A stretch of 64,000 bases of DNA from Caulobacter sp. S45 (GTDB taxonomy: Bacteria > Pseudomonadota > Alphaproteobacteria > Caulobacterales > Caulobacteraceae): contig NZ_LMUL01000014.1 of the NCBI RefSeq assembly GCF_009765965.1, positions 1,102,337 to 1,166,336 of the forward strand, written 5' to 3'. A program made the position numbers and the translations under genes. The notes under the pieces are model-generated. The model had not been told where the DNA came from and made no database searches. It worked only from the letters and a program-made list of their open reading frames with translations. Positions 18,236 through 27,536 of this stretch are shown here, in pieces. Position 1 is the stretch's first letter, and the number at the start of each line of letters is the position of its first letter.

Positions 18236-21200
18236 ACCTCTCCGCACCGTTCATCCGTCGTCCGGTCGCGACCTCGCTGATCGCGGCCGCCTTCCTGGTC
18301 TTCGGACTGGTCGCTTATTTCAACCTTCCCGTCGCCGCCCTGCCCCAGGTGGACTTCCCGACCATCCAGGTCAGCGCCGCCCTACCCGGCGCCAGCCCCG
18401 AGACCATGGCGTCCAACGTCGCCACGCCGCTGGAGCGCCAGTTCTCGCTGATCACCGGCATCACCCAGATGACCTCGGTCAGCGCCAGCGGCACGACCAG
18501 CGTCACCCTACAGTTCGACCTGTCGCGCAACATCGACGCGGCGTCCCAGGACGTCCAGTCGGCGATCAACGCCGCCAGCGCCCAGTTGCCCAGCAACCTG
18601 CCGGCCGCGCCAAGCTTCCGTAAGGTCAATCCGGCCGACGCGCCGATCCTGATCATCTCGCTGGCTTCGGACAGCCTGCCGATCACCACGGTCGACGACT
18701 ACGCCGACAACATCCTGTCCCAGCAGATCTCCCGCATCGACGGGGTCGGCCTGGTCACCATCGGCGGACAGCAGAAGCCGGCGATGCGTATCCGCATCGA
18801 CCCGCGCAAGGCCGCAGCGCTGGGCGTGCAGCTCGACGCCATCCGCACCACGATCACCAACAACACGGTCAACGCCCCCAAGGGCACGATCAACGGGACC
18901 GGCAAGAGCTATAACGTCTACGCCAACGACCAGATTCTTGAACCCAAGACCTGGAACAACCTGGTGGTGGGCTATCACAACGGCTCGCCGATCCGCATCC
19001 GCGACATGGGCGACGCCGTCCAGGACGTCGAGAACAACCAGATCGGCGGCTGGGTCGCCGCGGGCAAGGCCAACACCGACAAAAGCCTGAAGGACGGCCA
19101 GGCCATCCTGCTGCTCGTCTACAAGCAGCCCGGCGCCAACGTCATCCAGACGGTCAACCGGATCAACGCCGCCTTGCCCGCGCTGCAGGCCAACATCCCG
19201 CCCTCGATCGGCATCCACATCCTGGCCGACCGGACCCAGACCATCCGCGCCTCGGTCAAGGACGTGGAGATCACCTTGCTGATCACCATCGCGCTGGTGG
19301 TGGCGGTGATCTTCCTGTTCCTGCGCGACATTCGCGCCACCCTGATCCCCAGCGTGGTGATCCCGCTGTCGCTGCTGGCGACGGCGGCGGTGATGCTGCC
19401 GCTCAAGTTCAGCCTCGACAACCTGTCGCTGATGGCCATGTCGATCGCGGTGGGCTTCGTCGTCGACGACGCCATCGTCATGGTCGAGGTGATCTGGCGA
19501 CGCATCGAGGAGGGCGAGGAACCCTTCCACGCGGCCATGGCCGGATCGGGCGAGATCGCCTTCACCATCCTCAGCATCTCGATCTCGCTGATCGCGGTGT
19601 TCACGCCGCTGATGTTCATGGGCGGGGTGGTCGGGCGGTTGATGAGCGAATTCGCCCTCACCCTCAGCGCCGCCGTGGCGCTGTCGATCGTGCTGTCGCT
19701 GACCGTGACCCCGATGCTGTGCGCCAAGTTCTTGCGCAAGCCCAAGCCGCCCACCAGCCGGATCATGAAGGCGCTGGAGCAGGGCTTCATCAACATGGAG
19801 ACCGCCTACGCCAATGCGTTGGACGTCGTGCTGCGCCACATGCGCATCACCTTGGCGGTGTTCATCGCCACGGCCGTGGGGGCGGGCATCCTCTACGCCA
19901 CCGTGCCGACCGGCTTCTTCCCGCAGCAGGACACCGGCTTCCTCGGCGGCCTGATGATCACCTCCCAGGACGCCTCGATCGCCAAGACCAACGAAAAGAT
20001 CGAGGCCGTCGCCAACGTGCTGCGCCAGGACCCCGACGTCACCAGCGTCGCCTTCTTCGTCGGCGGCACCAGCACCAACCAGGCCAACCTCAACATCAGC
20101 CTGTCGGAGCGCGACGCGCGCACCGCCAACGCCGACCAGATCATCGCCCGGCTGCGGCCCAAGCTGGCCAAGCTGGTAGGCGTGCAGACCTTCCTGCAGT
20201 CGCGCCAGGACATCAACGTCGGCGGCCGCACCGGCCAGGCCCAGTATCAGTACACGCTAGCGGATGCGGACCTTAACGAGCTCAACACCTGGGCGCCAAA
20301 GCTGCTGACCGCGCTCCAGGGCCTGCCCCAACTGAGGGACGTCAGCTCCGACCAGCAGTCGCAGGCCGCCTCGGTCCAGCTGACCATCGACCGGGACGCC
20401 GCCGCGCGCTTCGGCATCGCGCCGGCCGACATCGACACGGCGATCTACAACCAGATCGGCCAGCATCAGGTCGCCCAGTACTTCACCCAGCTCAACAGCT
20501 ACCACGTGATCGTGGAGGGACCGCCCAACCTCCAGGCCACCCCGGGCATCTTCAACTCGGTCTATCTGCTGTCGCCGCTGACGGGTAAGACCGTGCCGCT
20601 GTCGCTGTTCGTCAGGGTCGATCCCAATGCGACCGGCAGCCTGACGATCAGCCATCAGGGCCAGTTCCCCGCCGCCACCCTGTCGTTCAACCTGGCGCAG
20701 GGCGCATCGCTGGGCCAGGCCACCGCGGCCGTGGAGGCCACCCGCGAGAAGCTCGGCGCCCCCGCCACCCTGACCGGCGCGTTCCAGGGCACCGCCCAGG
20801 CGTTCCAGCAGTCGCTGTCCAGCGAACCGATCCTGATCGCGGCGGCGCTCCTGGCCGTCTACATCATCCTGGGCGTGCTCTACGAGAGCTACATCCACCC
20901 GATCACCATCCTGTCCACCCTGCCGTCGGCGGGGGTGGGCGCGTTGCTGGCGCTGATCGCGGTGGGCCAGGATCTCAACGTCATCGGCATCATCGCCATC
21001 ATCCTGCTAATCGGCATCGTCAAGAAGAACGGCATCATGATCGTCGATGTGGCCCTGCGCTTCGAGCGCGAGGAGGGGATGAGCGCGCGCGACGCGGTGG
21101 CCAAGGCCTCGCACCAGCGGCTGAGGCCGATCCTGATGACCACGGCCTGCGCCCTGCTGGGCGGCGTGCCTATGGTGGTCGGCCACGGGACCGGGTCCGA

Positions 21201-21360
21201 GTTCCGCCAGCCGCTGGGCTGGGCGATCATCGGCGGCCTGACGGTGTCCCAGATCCTGACCCTGTTCACCACGCCGGTGATCTACATCTATCTCGACCGG
21301 CTCCGCACCGGGAAGGCCCACTCCAAGGACGCCGCAACCGTCCCCGCCCACGCGACCTGA
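18232..21360 (+). CDS. RND multidrug efflux pump, MdtB/MdtC-like
   Basis: A 1042-residue inner-membrane transporter of the HAE1 group with the 12-helix, two large periplasmic loop layout. Proton-relay residues are Asp412 and Asp413 (GFVVDDAIVMVE) and Lys931 (GIVKKNGIMIVD), matching AcrB Asp407, Asp408 and Lys940. Start FIRRPVATSLI and the text of the porter domain are closest to MdtB/MdtC. It begins with GTG inside the stop of the adaptor gene, so translation is coupled. No outer-membrane channel gene follows; an MFS gene does. Confidence 0.94.
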   Translation: MNLSAPFIRRPVATSLIAAAFLVFGLVAYFNLPVAALPQVDFPTIQVSAALPGASPETMASNVATPLERQFSLITGITQMTSVSASGTTSVTLQFDLSRNIDAASQDVQSAINAASAQLPSNLPAAPSFRKVNPADAPILIISLASDSLPITTVDDYADNILSQQISRIDGVGLVTIGGQQKPAMRIRIDPRKAAALGVQLDAIRTTITNNTVNAPKGTINGTGKSYNVYANDQILEPKTWNNLVVGYHNGSPIRIRDMGDAVQDVENNQIGGWVAAGKANTDKSLKDGQAILLLVYKQPGANVIQTVNRINAALPALQANIPPSIGIHILADRTQTIRASVKDVEITLLITIALVVAVIFLFLRDIRATLIPSVVIPLSLLATAAVMLPLKFSLDNLSLMAMSIAVGFVVDDAIVMVEVIWRRIEEGEEPFHAAMAGSGEIAFTILSISISLIAVFTPLMFMGGVVGRLMSEFALTLSAAVALSIVLSLTVTPMLCAKFLRKPKPPTSRIMKALEQGFINMETAYANALDVVLRHMRITLAVFIATAVGAGILYATVPTGFFPQQDTGFLGGLMITSQDASIAKTNEKIEAVANVLRQDPDVTSVAFFVGGTSTNQANLNISLSERDARTANADQIIARLRPKLAKLVGVQTFLQSRQDINVGGRTGQAQYQYTLADADLNELNTWAPKLLTALQGLPQLRDVSSDQQSQAASVQLTIDRDAAARFGIAPADIDTAIYNQIGQHQVAQYFTQLNSYHVIVEGPPNLQATPGIFNSVYLLSPLTGKTVPLSLFVRVDPNATGSLTISHQGQFPAATLSFNLAQGASLGQATAAVEATREKLGAPATLTGAFQGTAQAFQQSLSSEPILIAAALLAVYIILGVLYESYIHPITILSTLPSAGVGALLALIAVGQDLNVIGIIAIILLIGIVKKNGIMIVDVALRFEREEGMSARDAVAKASHQRLRPILMTTACALLGGVPMVVGHGTGSEFRQPLGWAIIGGLTVSQILTLFTTPVIYIYLDRLRTGKAHSKDAATVPAHAT

Positions 21361-21362
21361 GC

Positions 21363-22559
21363 ATGACGGCCGGCGGCGACGCGCGCCCGAACGTCGTCGG
21401 CCAGCTGATCCCGTTCAGCCTGGTCGCCTTCCTCGGCTTCCTGGCGATCGGCGTTCCACTGCCGGTGCTGCCGTCCTTCGTGAACCGCAGCCTGGGCTTC
21501 GGGCCGGTGGTGGTCGGCTGCGTGATCGGGCTGCAGTCGCTGACCACGCTGCTGACCCGCCAGTACGCCGGCCGGCTCTGCGACACCCGTGGCCCAAAGC
21601 GCGCCTCGCTGCTTGGCCTGGGATGCGCGTCGCTGACCGGCCTGCTGTATCTCGCCTCGAGCGCCTGCTCAGGTCAGCCGCTGGCGGCGCTCGCCGTGCT
21701 GATCTGCGGACGGTTGCTGCTGGGCCTGGGCGAAAGCCTGTTCATCACCGCGCTGGCGGCCTGGAGCATAGCGCGGGTCGGCCCTCATAACGCCGGTCGG
21801 GCCATGGCCTGGTCCGGCATCGCCATGTACGGCGCCCTGGCCATCGGCGCGCCGGCGGGGTTGGCGGTCGCCCGGTACGGAGGCTTCGCCGCCGTGGCCG
21901 CCTGCGCCATCGTCCTGCCGGCCCTGGGCGCTCTTGTAGCATTCCGCTGGACCGACGCGCCGCTGACGCCCAGCCGGTGCGCCGCGTTCCTGGGTGTGCT
22001 GCGGCTGATCTGGGCGCCGGGCCTGGGCATGGCGCTCGCCTCGTTGGGGGTGGGCGTGATCGTCACCTTCCTCGCCCTGCGCTACCAGACCCAGGGTTGG
22101 AGCGGCGCCGGCTTCGCCCTAACCGGCTTCGGCGTCGCCTATATCGGCGTGCGCCTGGTGCTGGGCGGCTTGCCGGACCGCATCGGCGGCTATCGCAGCG
22201 CCATCGTCTGCCTGCTGATCGAGGCCGCCGGCCTGCTGTTGATCTGGCGGGCCGGATCGGGACTCGAGGCGCTGGTCGGCGCGACCCTGACCGGGCTCGG
22301 CTACTCGCTGATTTTCCCGTCGCTCGGCGTCGAGGCGATCCGGCGCGTCGGTCCCGAGAGCCGGGGCCTGGTCCTAGGCGCCTATCTGGCCTGCTTCGAC
22401 CTCGGCCTGGCGCTGGCGGGCCCCATCGCTGGCGGCGTGGCCCAGGTGGCGGGACTGGCCGCACCCTTCATGGCCGGCGCGGTCGCCGCGCTCCTGTCCT
22501 TGAGCCTGATCCTGCTGTCGCTGATCGGCGCCCGAAGCCAGCGCGGACAAGCGGCTTAG
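21363..22559 (+). CDS. MFS transporter, YhhS/YfcJ-like
   Basis: A 398-residue, 12-helix transporter. IGVPLPVLPSFV in helix 1 and the loop 2-3 sequence AGRLCDTRGPKRAS agree with the YhhS-type DHA1 family, whose members export small metabolites or drugs. The ATG is 2 bases after the RND stop, so it belongs to the same operon, an unusual place for an MFS gene. Substrate unknown. Its stop overlaps the convergent pentapeptide gene end by 4 bases. Confidence 0.88.
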   Translation: MTAGGDARPNVVGQLIPFSLVAFLGFLAIGVPLPVLPSFVNRSLGFGPVVVGCVIGLQSLTTLLTRQYAGRLCDTRGPKRASLLGLGCASLTGLLYLASSACSGQPLAALAVLICGRLLLGLGESLFITALAAWSIARVGPHNAGRAMAWSGIAMYGALAIGAPAGLAVARYGGFAAVAACAIVLPALGALVAFRWTDAPLTPSRCAAFLGVLRLIWAPGLGMALASLGVGVIVTFLALRYQTQGWSGAGFALTGFGVAYIGVRLVLGGLPDRIGGYRSAIVCLLIEAAGLLLIWRAGSGLEALVGATLTGLGYSLIFPSLGVEAIRRVGPESRGLVLGAYLACFDLGLALAGPIAGGVAQVAGLAAPFMAGAVAALLSLSLILLSLIGARSQRGQAA

Positions 22560-23488
22560 CGGGGGCCCTCGTCGCCGTCCGAGACGTGTACGTCCCTGCC
22601 AGGCACATGGATGTCCACCCCCGAGGCGTGCACATCGATCCGCGGGATATGGATGTGGACGGGCGGCGCGTGCATCGCGACCTGGCTGCATCCCCGCGCC
22701 TTCAGCCCCGGCGGCAGGCGCATGGGCCCGCTGAGGCAGGCGTCGTCGAGCTGATCCTGGGTCAGTCCGTGCACGCCCGAGAGGTCGGTGTTGCGAAGAT
22801 CGGCCGCCTCCAGCTCCGCGCCATGGAAATCGGCTCCATCCAGTTGAGCTCCAGCGAACCGAGCGCCATGGAGTTCGGCGTTGCGGAACGAGGCGTGCTG
22901 CAGACGGGCATTGGTGAAATCCGAGGCGTCGAGGCCGGCATCGCTGAAATCGGCGCCCTGGGCCTGGACCCCGTTCAGCCGCGCGCCCTCCAGCGAAGCG
23001 CTGTGGAACTGCGCCCCGCCAAGCCGGGCGTTGGTGAACACAGCCGCTTCCATCGTGGAAGACTTCAGCCGCGCGCCCGTCAGGTTGGCGCCGGAGAAGT
23101 TGGCGCCCTGCGCCTCCACCCCTTCGAGCTGGGCGTTGGAGAAGTTGGCGTTGACGAAGCTGGCGGCCACCACCGAAGCCCCACGCAGGTCGGCGCGGGT
23201 GAAGTCGGCCCCGTTGAAGGTGGAGCCCATCACCTTGGCCCCGCGCAGGTCGGTCCCCACCAGGGCGGCGTTGACGAAGTTGCCGCCCATGAAGTTGGCG
23301 CCCACCAGCTGGCGGCCCGAGAACTCGCAGCCCGGGCAGGACCCGCCCAGCGCCACCCGCCGGGCTACGTCCTTGTCCATGGCCGAAGCTCCGGCCGTAT
23401 GGCCCAAGCTCACGACCGCAGAGACGAACAGAACGGCGAGGGTGCGCACGACACGAATACTCCGAGACCTGAACGGTCTATAAGCCAT
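22556..23488 (-). CDS. Exported pentapeptide-repeat protein with His-repeat tail
   Basis: About 310 residues. A signal peptide (cleavage near ASA at 36) is followed by SCPGC (50-54), then about 36 pentapeptides of A(D/N)LXX type from 60 to 240, which should form a right-handed quadrilateral beta-helix. After the helix come GLTQDQLDDAC, a further Cys267 and a tail with a heptad-like repeat: RIDVHASG, VDIHVPG, RDVHVSDG, with six His in the last 38 residues. Pentapeptide helices usually bind proteins or mimic DNA; the export signal places this one in the periplasm or outside. A GTG at 23518 with CAAGG upstream is an alternative start. Paralogue of the next gene upstream. Confidence 0.84.
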   Translation of the reverse strand: MAYRPFRSRSIRVVRTLAVLFVSAVVSLGHTAGASAMDKDVARRVALGGSCPGCEFSGRQLVGANFMGGNFVNAALVGTDLRGAKVMGSTFNGADFTRADLRGASVVAASFVNANFSNAQLEGVEAQGANFSGANLTGARLKSSTMEAAVFTNARLGGAQFHSASLEGARLNGVQAQGADFSDAGLDASDFTNARLQHASFRNAELHGARFAGAQLDGADFHGAELEAADLRNTDLSGVHGLTQDQLDDACLSGPMRLPPGLKARGCSQVAMHAPPVHIHIPRIDVHASGVDIHVPGRDVHVSDGDEGPR

Positions 23489-23549
23489 AATGTCGGGCAA
23501 GCGCTCCCTGGGCGCCACTTAAACCTTGGTAATTCTAAGGCGCGTCACC

Positions 23550-24050
23550 TCAGGGCTTGACGCAGAACGCAAGGCGAAGACCGCGCGGAACCACGGTGGC
23601 GGCGTCGCCGCAGGCCTGGTCGAGCTGGCGCTGGCTCAGGCCCACGGCCCGGCCCATCTCGGCCCCAGAGAAGTTCACCCCCGCCAGGTGCGCCCCGCTG
23701 AAGTTCGCGCCCTCCAGGAAGGTCCCCACGAAGGTGGCGTTGGTCAGGTCGGCCCCGGCGAAGCTCGCCCCGCCGAACACCGCGCCGTAGGCGTTCACGT
23801 CGCGCATGTCGGCCCCGGCGAAGCTGGTGCGGTTCATCACGGCGGTGGACATGTCGGCCTGGCGCAGGCGGGCGTGGGCGAAGCTGCGGCCCTTCAACTC
23901 CACATTGGCGAAGTCGGCCTGGAACAGGTTGCAGCCCGGACAACTCGCGCCCGATCGCGCATGGGCGATCTGCGCCGGGTTCTGGGCCCGGGCCGGCGCG
24001 CCGCCTGCGACCAGGACCAGCGCGGCGAGGATGGAAAGGGTGCGTGTCAT
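23550..24050 (-). CDS. Exported pentapeptide-repeat protein (short paralogue)
   Basis: A 166-residue protein with signal peptide (cleavage near ARA-Q at 22), SCPGC at 36-40, about 18 pentapeptides (45-132, e.g. ADLTNATFVG), and a cap GLSQRQLDQAC followed by a last Cys at 163. The same four-cysteine frame (CPGC pair, cap Cys, terminal Cys) is present in the longer downstream paralogue, 61 bases away on the same strand, so the two are probably co-transcribed and arose by duplication. Function unknown. Confidence 0.84.
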   Translation of the reverse strand: MTRTLSILAALVLVAGGAPARAQNPAQIAHARSGASCPGCNLFQADFANVELKGRSFAHARLRQADMSTAVMNRTSFAGADMRDVNAYGAVFGGASFAGADLTNATFVGTFLEGANFSGAHLAGVNFSGAEMGRAVGLSQRQLDQACGDAATVVPRGLRLAFCVKP

Positions 24051-24113
24051 TCCGGGCGTTCCGCAGGACGATGGGGTCCCGCATACGCGCTTAAGCTTAA
24101 GGGTGGCCTAAGC

Positions 24114-24734
24114 TCACACCGGCGCGATCTGGGCCACCACCTCGATCTTGGGATCGCGTGCGAAGTCGCACGGCGCGATGAAGCCTCGCCCATCCCAGGG
24201 GATCAGGATGCCGATCCGCTCGTAGCATTTGCCGACGTATTCCGAGCAGATGTAATCGGTCTTGGGATTGAGCCGGCCAGGGATACGCACGTTGATCGCC
24301 CCGCAGAAGATCCGCAGCCCGATCTTCAGCACCTCGCGCAGGCTGAACGGGGCGCCGAAGCGGTCGACGGCGAAATCGGCCATGGCGATCAGCCGGCGCG
24401 GCGTGGCCTTGGCTTCGAACTCGCTGTGGCGCACCAGCAGCAGGCGGCCGGGATAGGGCTTTCGCCCGGTGCTGTCCTTGGCGAGGAAGGCCCGCAGCGC
24501 CACCGCACGTACGCCCAGGCGCTCGACGCTCTCCAGCACCATCACCCGGTCGATGGCGTCCACCCGCGCCACCAGCGCCACATGGCTCCAGGGGCTGCCG
24601 GTGACCAGGCGGATCACCCGTGAGAACAGGGCGTCGCCCGAACACAGGATCAGGTCGCCCGTGCGGATCTCGTGCTTGATCTCATGATAGGGGCGCGGCG
24701 GGTATCGCTCCAGCGCGTCGTCGGGGACTGCCAT
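24114..24734 (-). CDS. YiiX/YaeF-like permuted papain-fold amidase
   Basis: A 206-residue cytoplasmic or peripheral protein of the circularly permuted NlpC/P60 group. GDLILCSG (26-33) and the SHVALV motif with His51 come first, Glu68 lies in LESV, and the nucleophile Cys163 comes late in DYICSEYVGKCYE, the order expected in the permuted family. Members hydrolyse amide, peptide or lipid-type bonds; substrate unknown. The ATG at 24734 is preferred over one 20 codons upstream because AAGGCGG precedes it and conserved sequence begins there. No signal peptide. Confidence 0.84.
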   Translation of the reverse strand: MAVPDDALERYPPRPYHEIKHEIRTGDLILCSGDALFSRVIRLVTGSPWSHVALVARVDAIDRVMVLESVERLGVRAVALRAFLAKDSTGRKPYPGRLLLVRHSEFEAKATPRRLIAMADFAVDRFGAPFSLREVLKIGLRIFCGAINVRIPGRLNPKTDYICSEYVGKCYERIGILIPWDGRGFIAPCDFARDPKIEVVAQIAPV

Positions 24735-24777
24735 GATCAGCCGCCTTAGCAGAACCGGGCGCGGTTCGCATGGGGTG

Positions 24778-24889
24778 TGCGTGCTTCGAGACACGCTCCG
24801 TTGGAGCGCTCCTCAGCATGACGAGCCTGGGTGCGCTTAACCCCGTTCGTCATCCTGAGGAGCCCCGAAGGGGCGTCTCGAAGGACGCA
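24778..24889. repeat. Family B repeat pair (inverted)
   Basis: Left unit TGCGTGCTTCGAGACACGC to CTCCTCAGCATGACG; right unit 24848-24889 is the inverted copy with the GCCCCGAAGGGGC hairpin. It separates ndk from the YiiX-like gene on the same strand, so it may end the ndk transcript. Confidence 0.9.
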
Positions 24890-24929
24890 GGCGCGTTCCG
24901 CCTCCGTCCCCCGGAGGCGGAAACCAGCC

Positions 24930-25349
24930 TCAGCCGACGATCTCGGCTTCGGAGAAGAACTGGGCGATCTCGACCTTGGCGGTCTCGGGCGCGTCCGAAC
25001 CATGGACCGAGTTCTCGCCGATCGACTTGGCGTAGAGCTTGCGGATGGTGCCGTCGGCGGCTTGTTCCGGGTTGGTCGCGCCCATGATCTCGCGGTACTT
25101 GGCGATGGCGTTGCCGCCTTCCAGCACCTGAACCACCACCGGACCCGAGGTCATGGTGTCGACCAGTTCGCCGAAGAAGGGACGCGCGCTGTGCACGGCG
25201 TAGAAGGCTTCGGCGTCGGCGCGGCTCATCTGGATGCGCTTCTGGGCGACGATGCGCAGGCCGGCGCCTTCGATCACGGCGTTGATCGCGCCGGTCAGGT
25301 TGCGGGCGGTGGCGTCGGGCTTCAGGATCGAGAACGTACGTTCGGTCAT
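24930..25349 (-). CDS. ndk: Nucleoside diphosphate kinase
   Basis: A 139-residue enzyme that transfers the gamma phosphate between nucleoside tri- and diphosphates through a phosphohistidine. The active-site His is His116 in NSVHGSDAP and Lys10 lies in ILKPDA, both as in the family, and the length is standard. The ATG at 25349 starts the conserved [12 protein letters not shown]; sequence further upstream is not conserved. It is divergent from the ABC-F gene. Confidence 0.97.
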   Translation of the reverse strand: MTERTFSILKPDATARNLTGAINAVIEGAGLRIVAQKRIQMSRADAEAFYAVHSARPFFGELVDTMTSGPVVVQVLEGGNAIAKYREIMGATNPEQAADGTIRKLYAKSIGENSVHGSDAPETAKVEIAQFFSEAEIVG

Positions 25350-25481
25350 GGGTTTTATCTTTTGGTTCGGATGGGAGGTCGCGGGCTTATAGCCATGCGA
25401 TCGTGTCCCGCCAACGGCTGTGCGCACTTTGGGGAAGATAGAGCCCTGCAGCGCGGTGCAGGAACTATGCTCCCCCCCCTT

Positions 25482-25512
25482 CCGCTCATCCCGCGAATGC
25501 CGGGATGAGCGG
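25482..25512. repeat. Family A palindrome, single copy
   Basis: CCGCTCATCCC and CGGGATGAGCGG flank a short GCGAATGC loop, making an 11-bp stem. This is the same core as the long inverted repeat near 617-745. It lies in the divergent ndk/ABC-F spacer. Confidence 0.85.
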
Positions 25513-25589
25513 AAGTGGTGAAGGCCGATAGCTGAAATGGAAGCACCGGCTTCTCAGCGGCCCCGCTCCACGACATAAGCCGCCCCAAC

Positions 25590-27497
25590 ATGCTGCAGAT
25601 CAACGACCTCTCTTTCAACGCCTGGGGGCGCAAGTTCTTCGAGGGCGCGACGGCGCGCGTGCCCGACGGGGCCAAGGTGGGCCTGGTCGGGCGCAACGGG
25701 ATCGGCAAGTCGACCCTGTTCAAGCTGATCCTGGGCGAGCTGTCGCCGCTGACCGGCGACATCGTGGTCCCCCGCTCGGGCCGCATCGCCACCGTGGCCC
25801 AGGAACATGCAGCCACGCCCGTCCCCCTGCTCGACACCATCCTGGCCGCCGACGTGGAGCGCGCCGCCCTGCTGGCCGAGCTGGACGTCGCCGCGCCCGA
25901 GCGGCTGGGCGAGATCCATGCGCGGCTGTTCGACATCGGCGCCGACGCCGCCCCCGCCCGCGCCGCAGAGATTCTCAGCGGGCTTGGATTTTCCCACGCC
26001 GACCTCGCGCGGCCGATGTCGGAGTTCTCCGGCGGATGGCGGATGCGGGTGGCGCTGGCCTCGGCCCTGTTCGCCGAGCCCGACCTGCTGCTGCTGGACG
26101 AGCCGACCAACTATCTGGACCTGGAAGGCGCCCTGTGGCTGGAGGTGCGGCTGAAGCGCTATCCGCATACGGCGCTGGTGGTCAGCCACGACCGCGACCT
26201 GCTGAACAATTCCGTCGACCACATCCTGCACCTGCACGACGGCAAGCTGGACCTCTACACCGGCGGCTACGACGACTTCGAGCGGCTGCGGGCGGAGAAA
26301 CAGCGCCTGATCGGCGCCCAGGCGGTCAAGCAGGAGGCCGAGCGCGCCAAGCTCCAGGCCTTCGTCGACCGCTTCAAGGCCAAGGCCACCAAGGCCGCCC
26401 AGGCCCAGTCGCGGATGAAGCGGCTGGCCAAGATGCAGACCATCACCGTCTCGGTCGAGGGCGGGGTCGCGCCCTTCACCCTGCCCTCGCCCGAGCGCGC
26501 GCTGAACCCGCCCCTGGTGCGGCTGGAGAAGGCGTCGGTCGGCTACGACGGCCGGGCGATCCTGCGCAACATGACGCTCAGGCTCGATGTGGACGACCGC
26601 ATCGGCCTCTTGGGGGTGAACGGGGCCGGCAAGTCCACCTTCGCCAAGCTGCTGGCCGACGCCCTCACGCCGATGGCCGGCGAAGTGGCGCGCCAGCCGC
26701 GGATGCGGGTCGGCTGGTTCAACCAGCACCAGATCGAGGCGATGGACCCGGCCGACACGCCGCTGGACATGATCCGCCGCGCCCTGCCCGAAGAGACCGA
26801 GCCCCGCCGCCGCTCGCGCCTGGCCCAGTTCGGCCTGTCGTCCAACAAGATGGAGACCACCGCCGCCGACCTGTCCGGCGGCGAGCGGGCGCGGCTGCTG
26901 CTGCATCTCGTGGCCATGGAGGCGCCGCACCTGCTGATCCTGGACGAGCCGACCAACCACCTCGACATCGATAGCCGCCACGCCCTGATGGAGGCGCTGA
27001 ACGACTACGAGGGGGCGGTGCTGCTGATCACCCACGACCGCTCGCTGATGGAGATGGTGGCGGATCGGCTGTGGCTGGCGGCGGACGGGACCATCGCCCC
27101 GTTCGAGGGCGACATGGAGGCCTATACCCGCCTGGTGCTCGACCGCGCCCGCGCCGCCGCCCGCGCCGACAGCGAGGCCCGCGCCGGGGCGAGCGCGAAC
27201 GGCGCCGCCAATTCGGCGAAGGACGCCCGCAAGGCCGCCGCCGAGGCCCGCGCCCGCATCGCCCCGCTCAAGCGCGCGGTGGAGGCGGTGGAGAAGCGGA
27301 TGGAGGCCCTGACCCGCAAGATCGCCGACACCGACACCCTGCTCGCCGACCCCGCCCTGTTCACCCGCGACGCCGGCAAGGCCGTGGCGCTCGGCAAGAC
27401 CCGCGCCGAAGCCGCCGACCAGCTGGAAACAGCGGAGATGGAATGGATGGAGGCGGCGGAGGCCTACGAGACGGCGAAGACCGAGGCGGGGGTTTGA
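25590..27497 (+). CDS. ABC-F family ATPase (Uup/YheS type)
   Basis: A 635-residue soluble protein with two ABC ATPase domains and no membrane helices. Walker A motifs are GRNGIGKST at 34-42 and GVNGAGKST at 342-350; the signatures are FSGGW and LSGGER; both Walker B sites read LLLDEPTNYLD / LILDEPTNHLD. The linker between the domains is charged and helical, as in ribosome-acting ABC-F proteins, and the C-terminus (about 540-635) is Ala/Glu/Arg-rich coiled coil, like Uup. These proteins act at the ribosomal E site or in DNA-associated roles. A housekeeping role is more likely than antibiotic resistance. Confidence 0.93.
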   Translation: MLQINDLSFNAWGRKFFEGATARVPDGAKVGLVGRNGIGKSTLFKLILGELSPLTGDIVVPRSGRIATVAQEHAATPVPLLDTILAADVERAALLAELDVAAPERLGEIHARLFDIGADAAPARAAEILSGLGFSHADLARPMSEFSGGWRMRVALASALFAEPDLLLLDEPTNYLDLEGALWLEVRLKRYPHTALVVSHDRDLLNNSVDHILHLHDGKLDLYTGGYDDFERLRAEKQRLIGAQAVKQEAERAKLQAFVDRFKAKATKAAQAQSRMKRLAKMQTITVSVEGGVAPFTLPSPERALNPPLVRLEKASVGYDGRAILRNMTLRLDVDDRIGLLGVNGAGKSTFAKLLADALTPMAGEVARQPRMRVGWFNQHQIEAMDPADTPLDMIRRALPEETEPRRRSRLAQFGLSSNKMETTAADLSGGERARLLLHLVAMEAPHLLILDEPTNHLDIDSRHALMEALNDYEGAVLLITHDRSLMEMVADRLWLAADGTIAPFEGDMEAYTRLVLDRARAAARADSEARAGASANGAANSAKDARKAAAEARARIAPLKRAVEAVEKRMEALTRKIADTDTLLADPALFTRDAGKAVALGKTRAEAADQLETAEMEWMEAAEAYETAKTEAGV

Positions 27498-27536
27498 GGG
27501 TTCGGGAGATTCTGGCCGGCGCTCGAACAGGGCGCG

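Noticed and set aside
23489-23518. GTG start at 23518 for the long pentapeptide protein
   Set aside because: CAAGG is well placed for it, but it would give an unusually long region before the signal helix; kept as alternative only.
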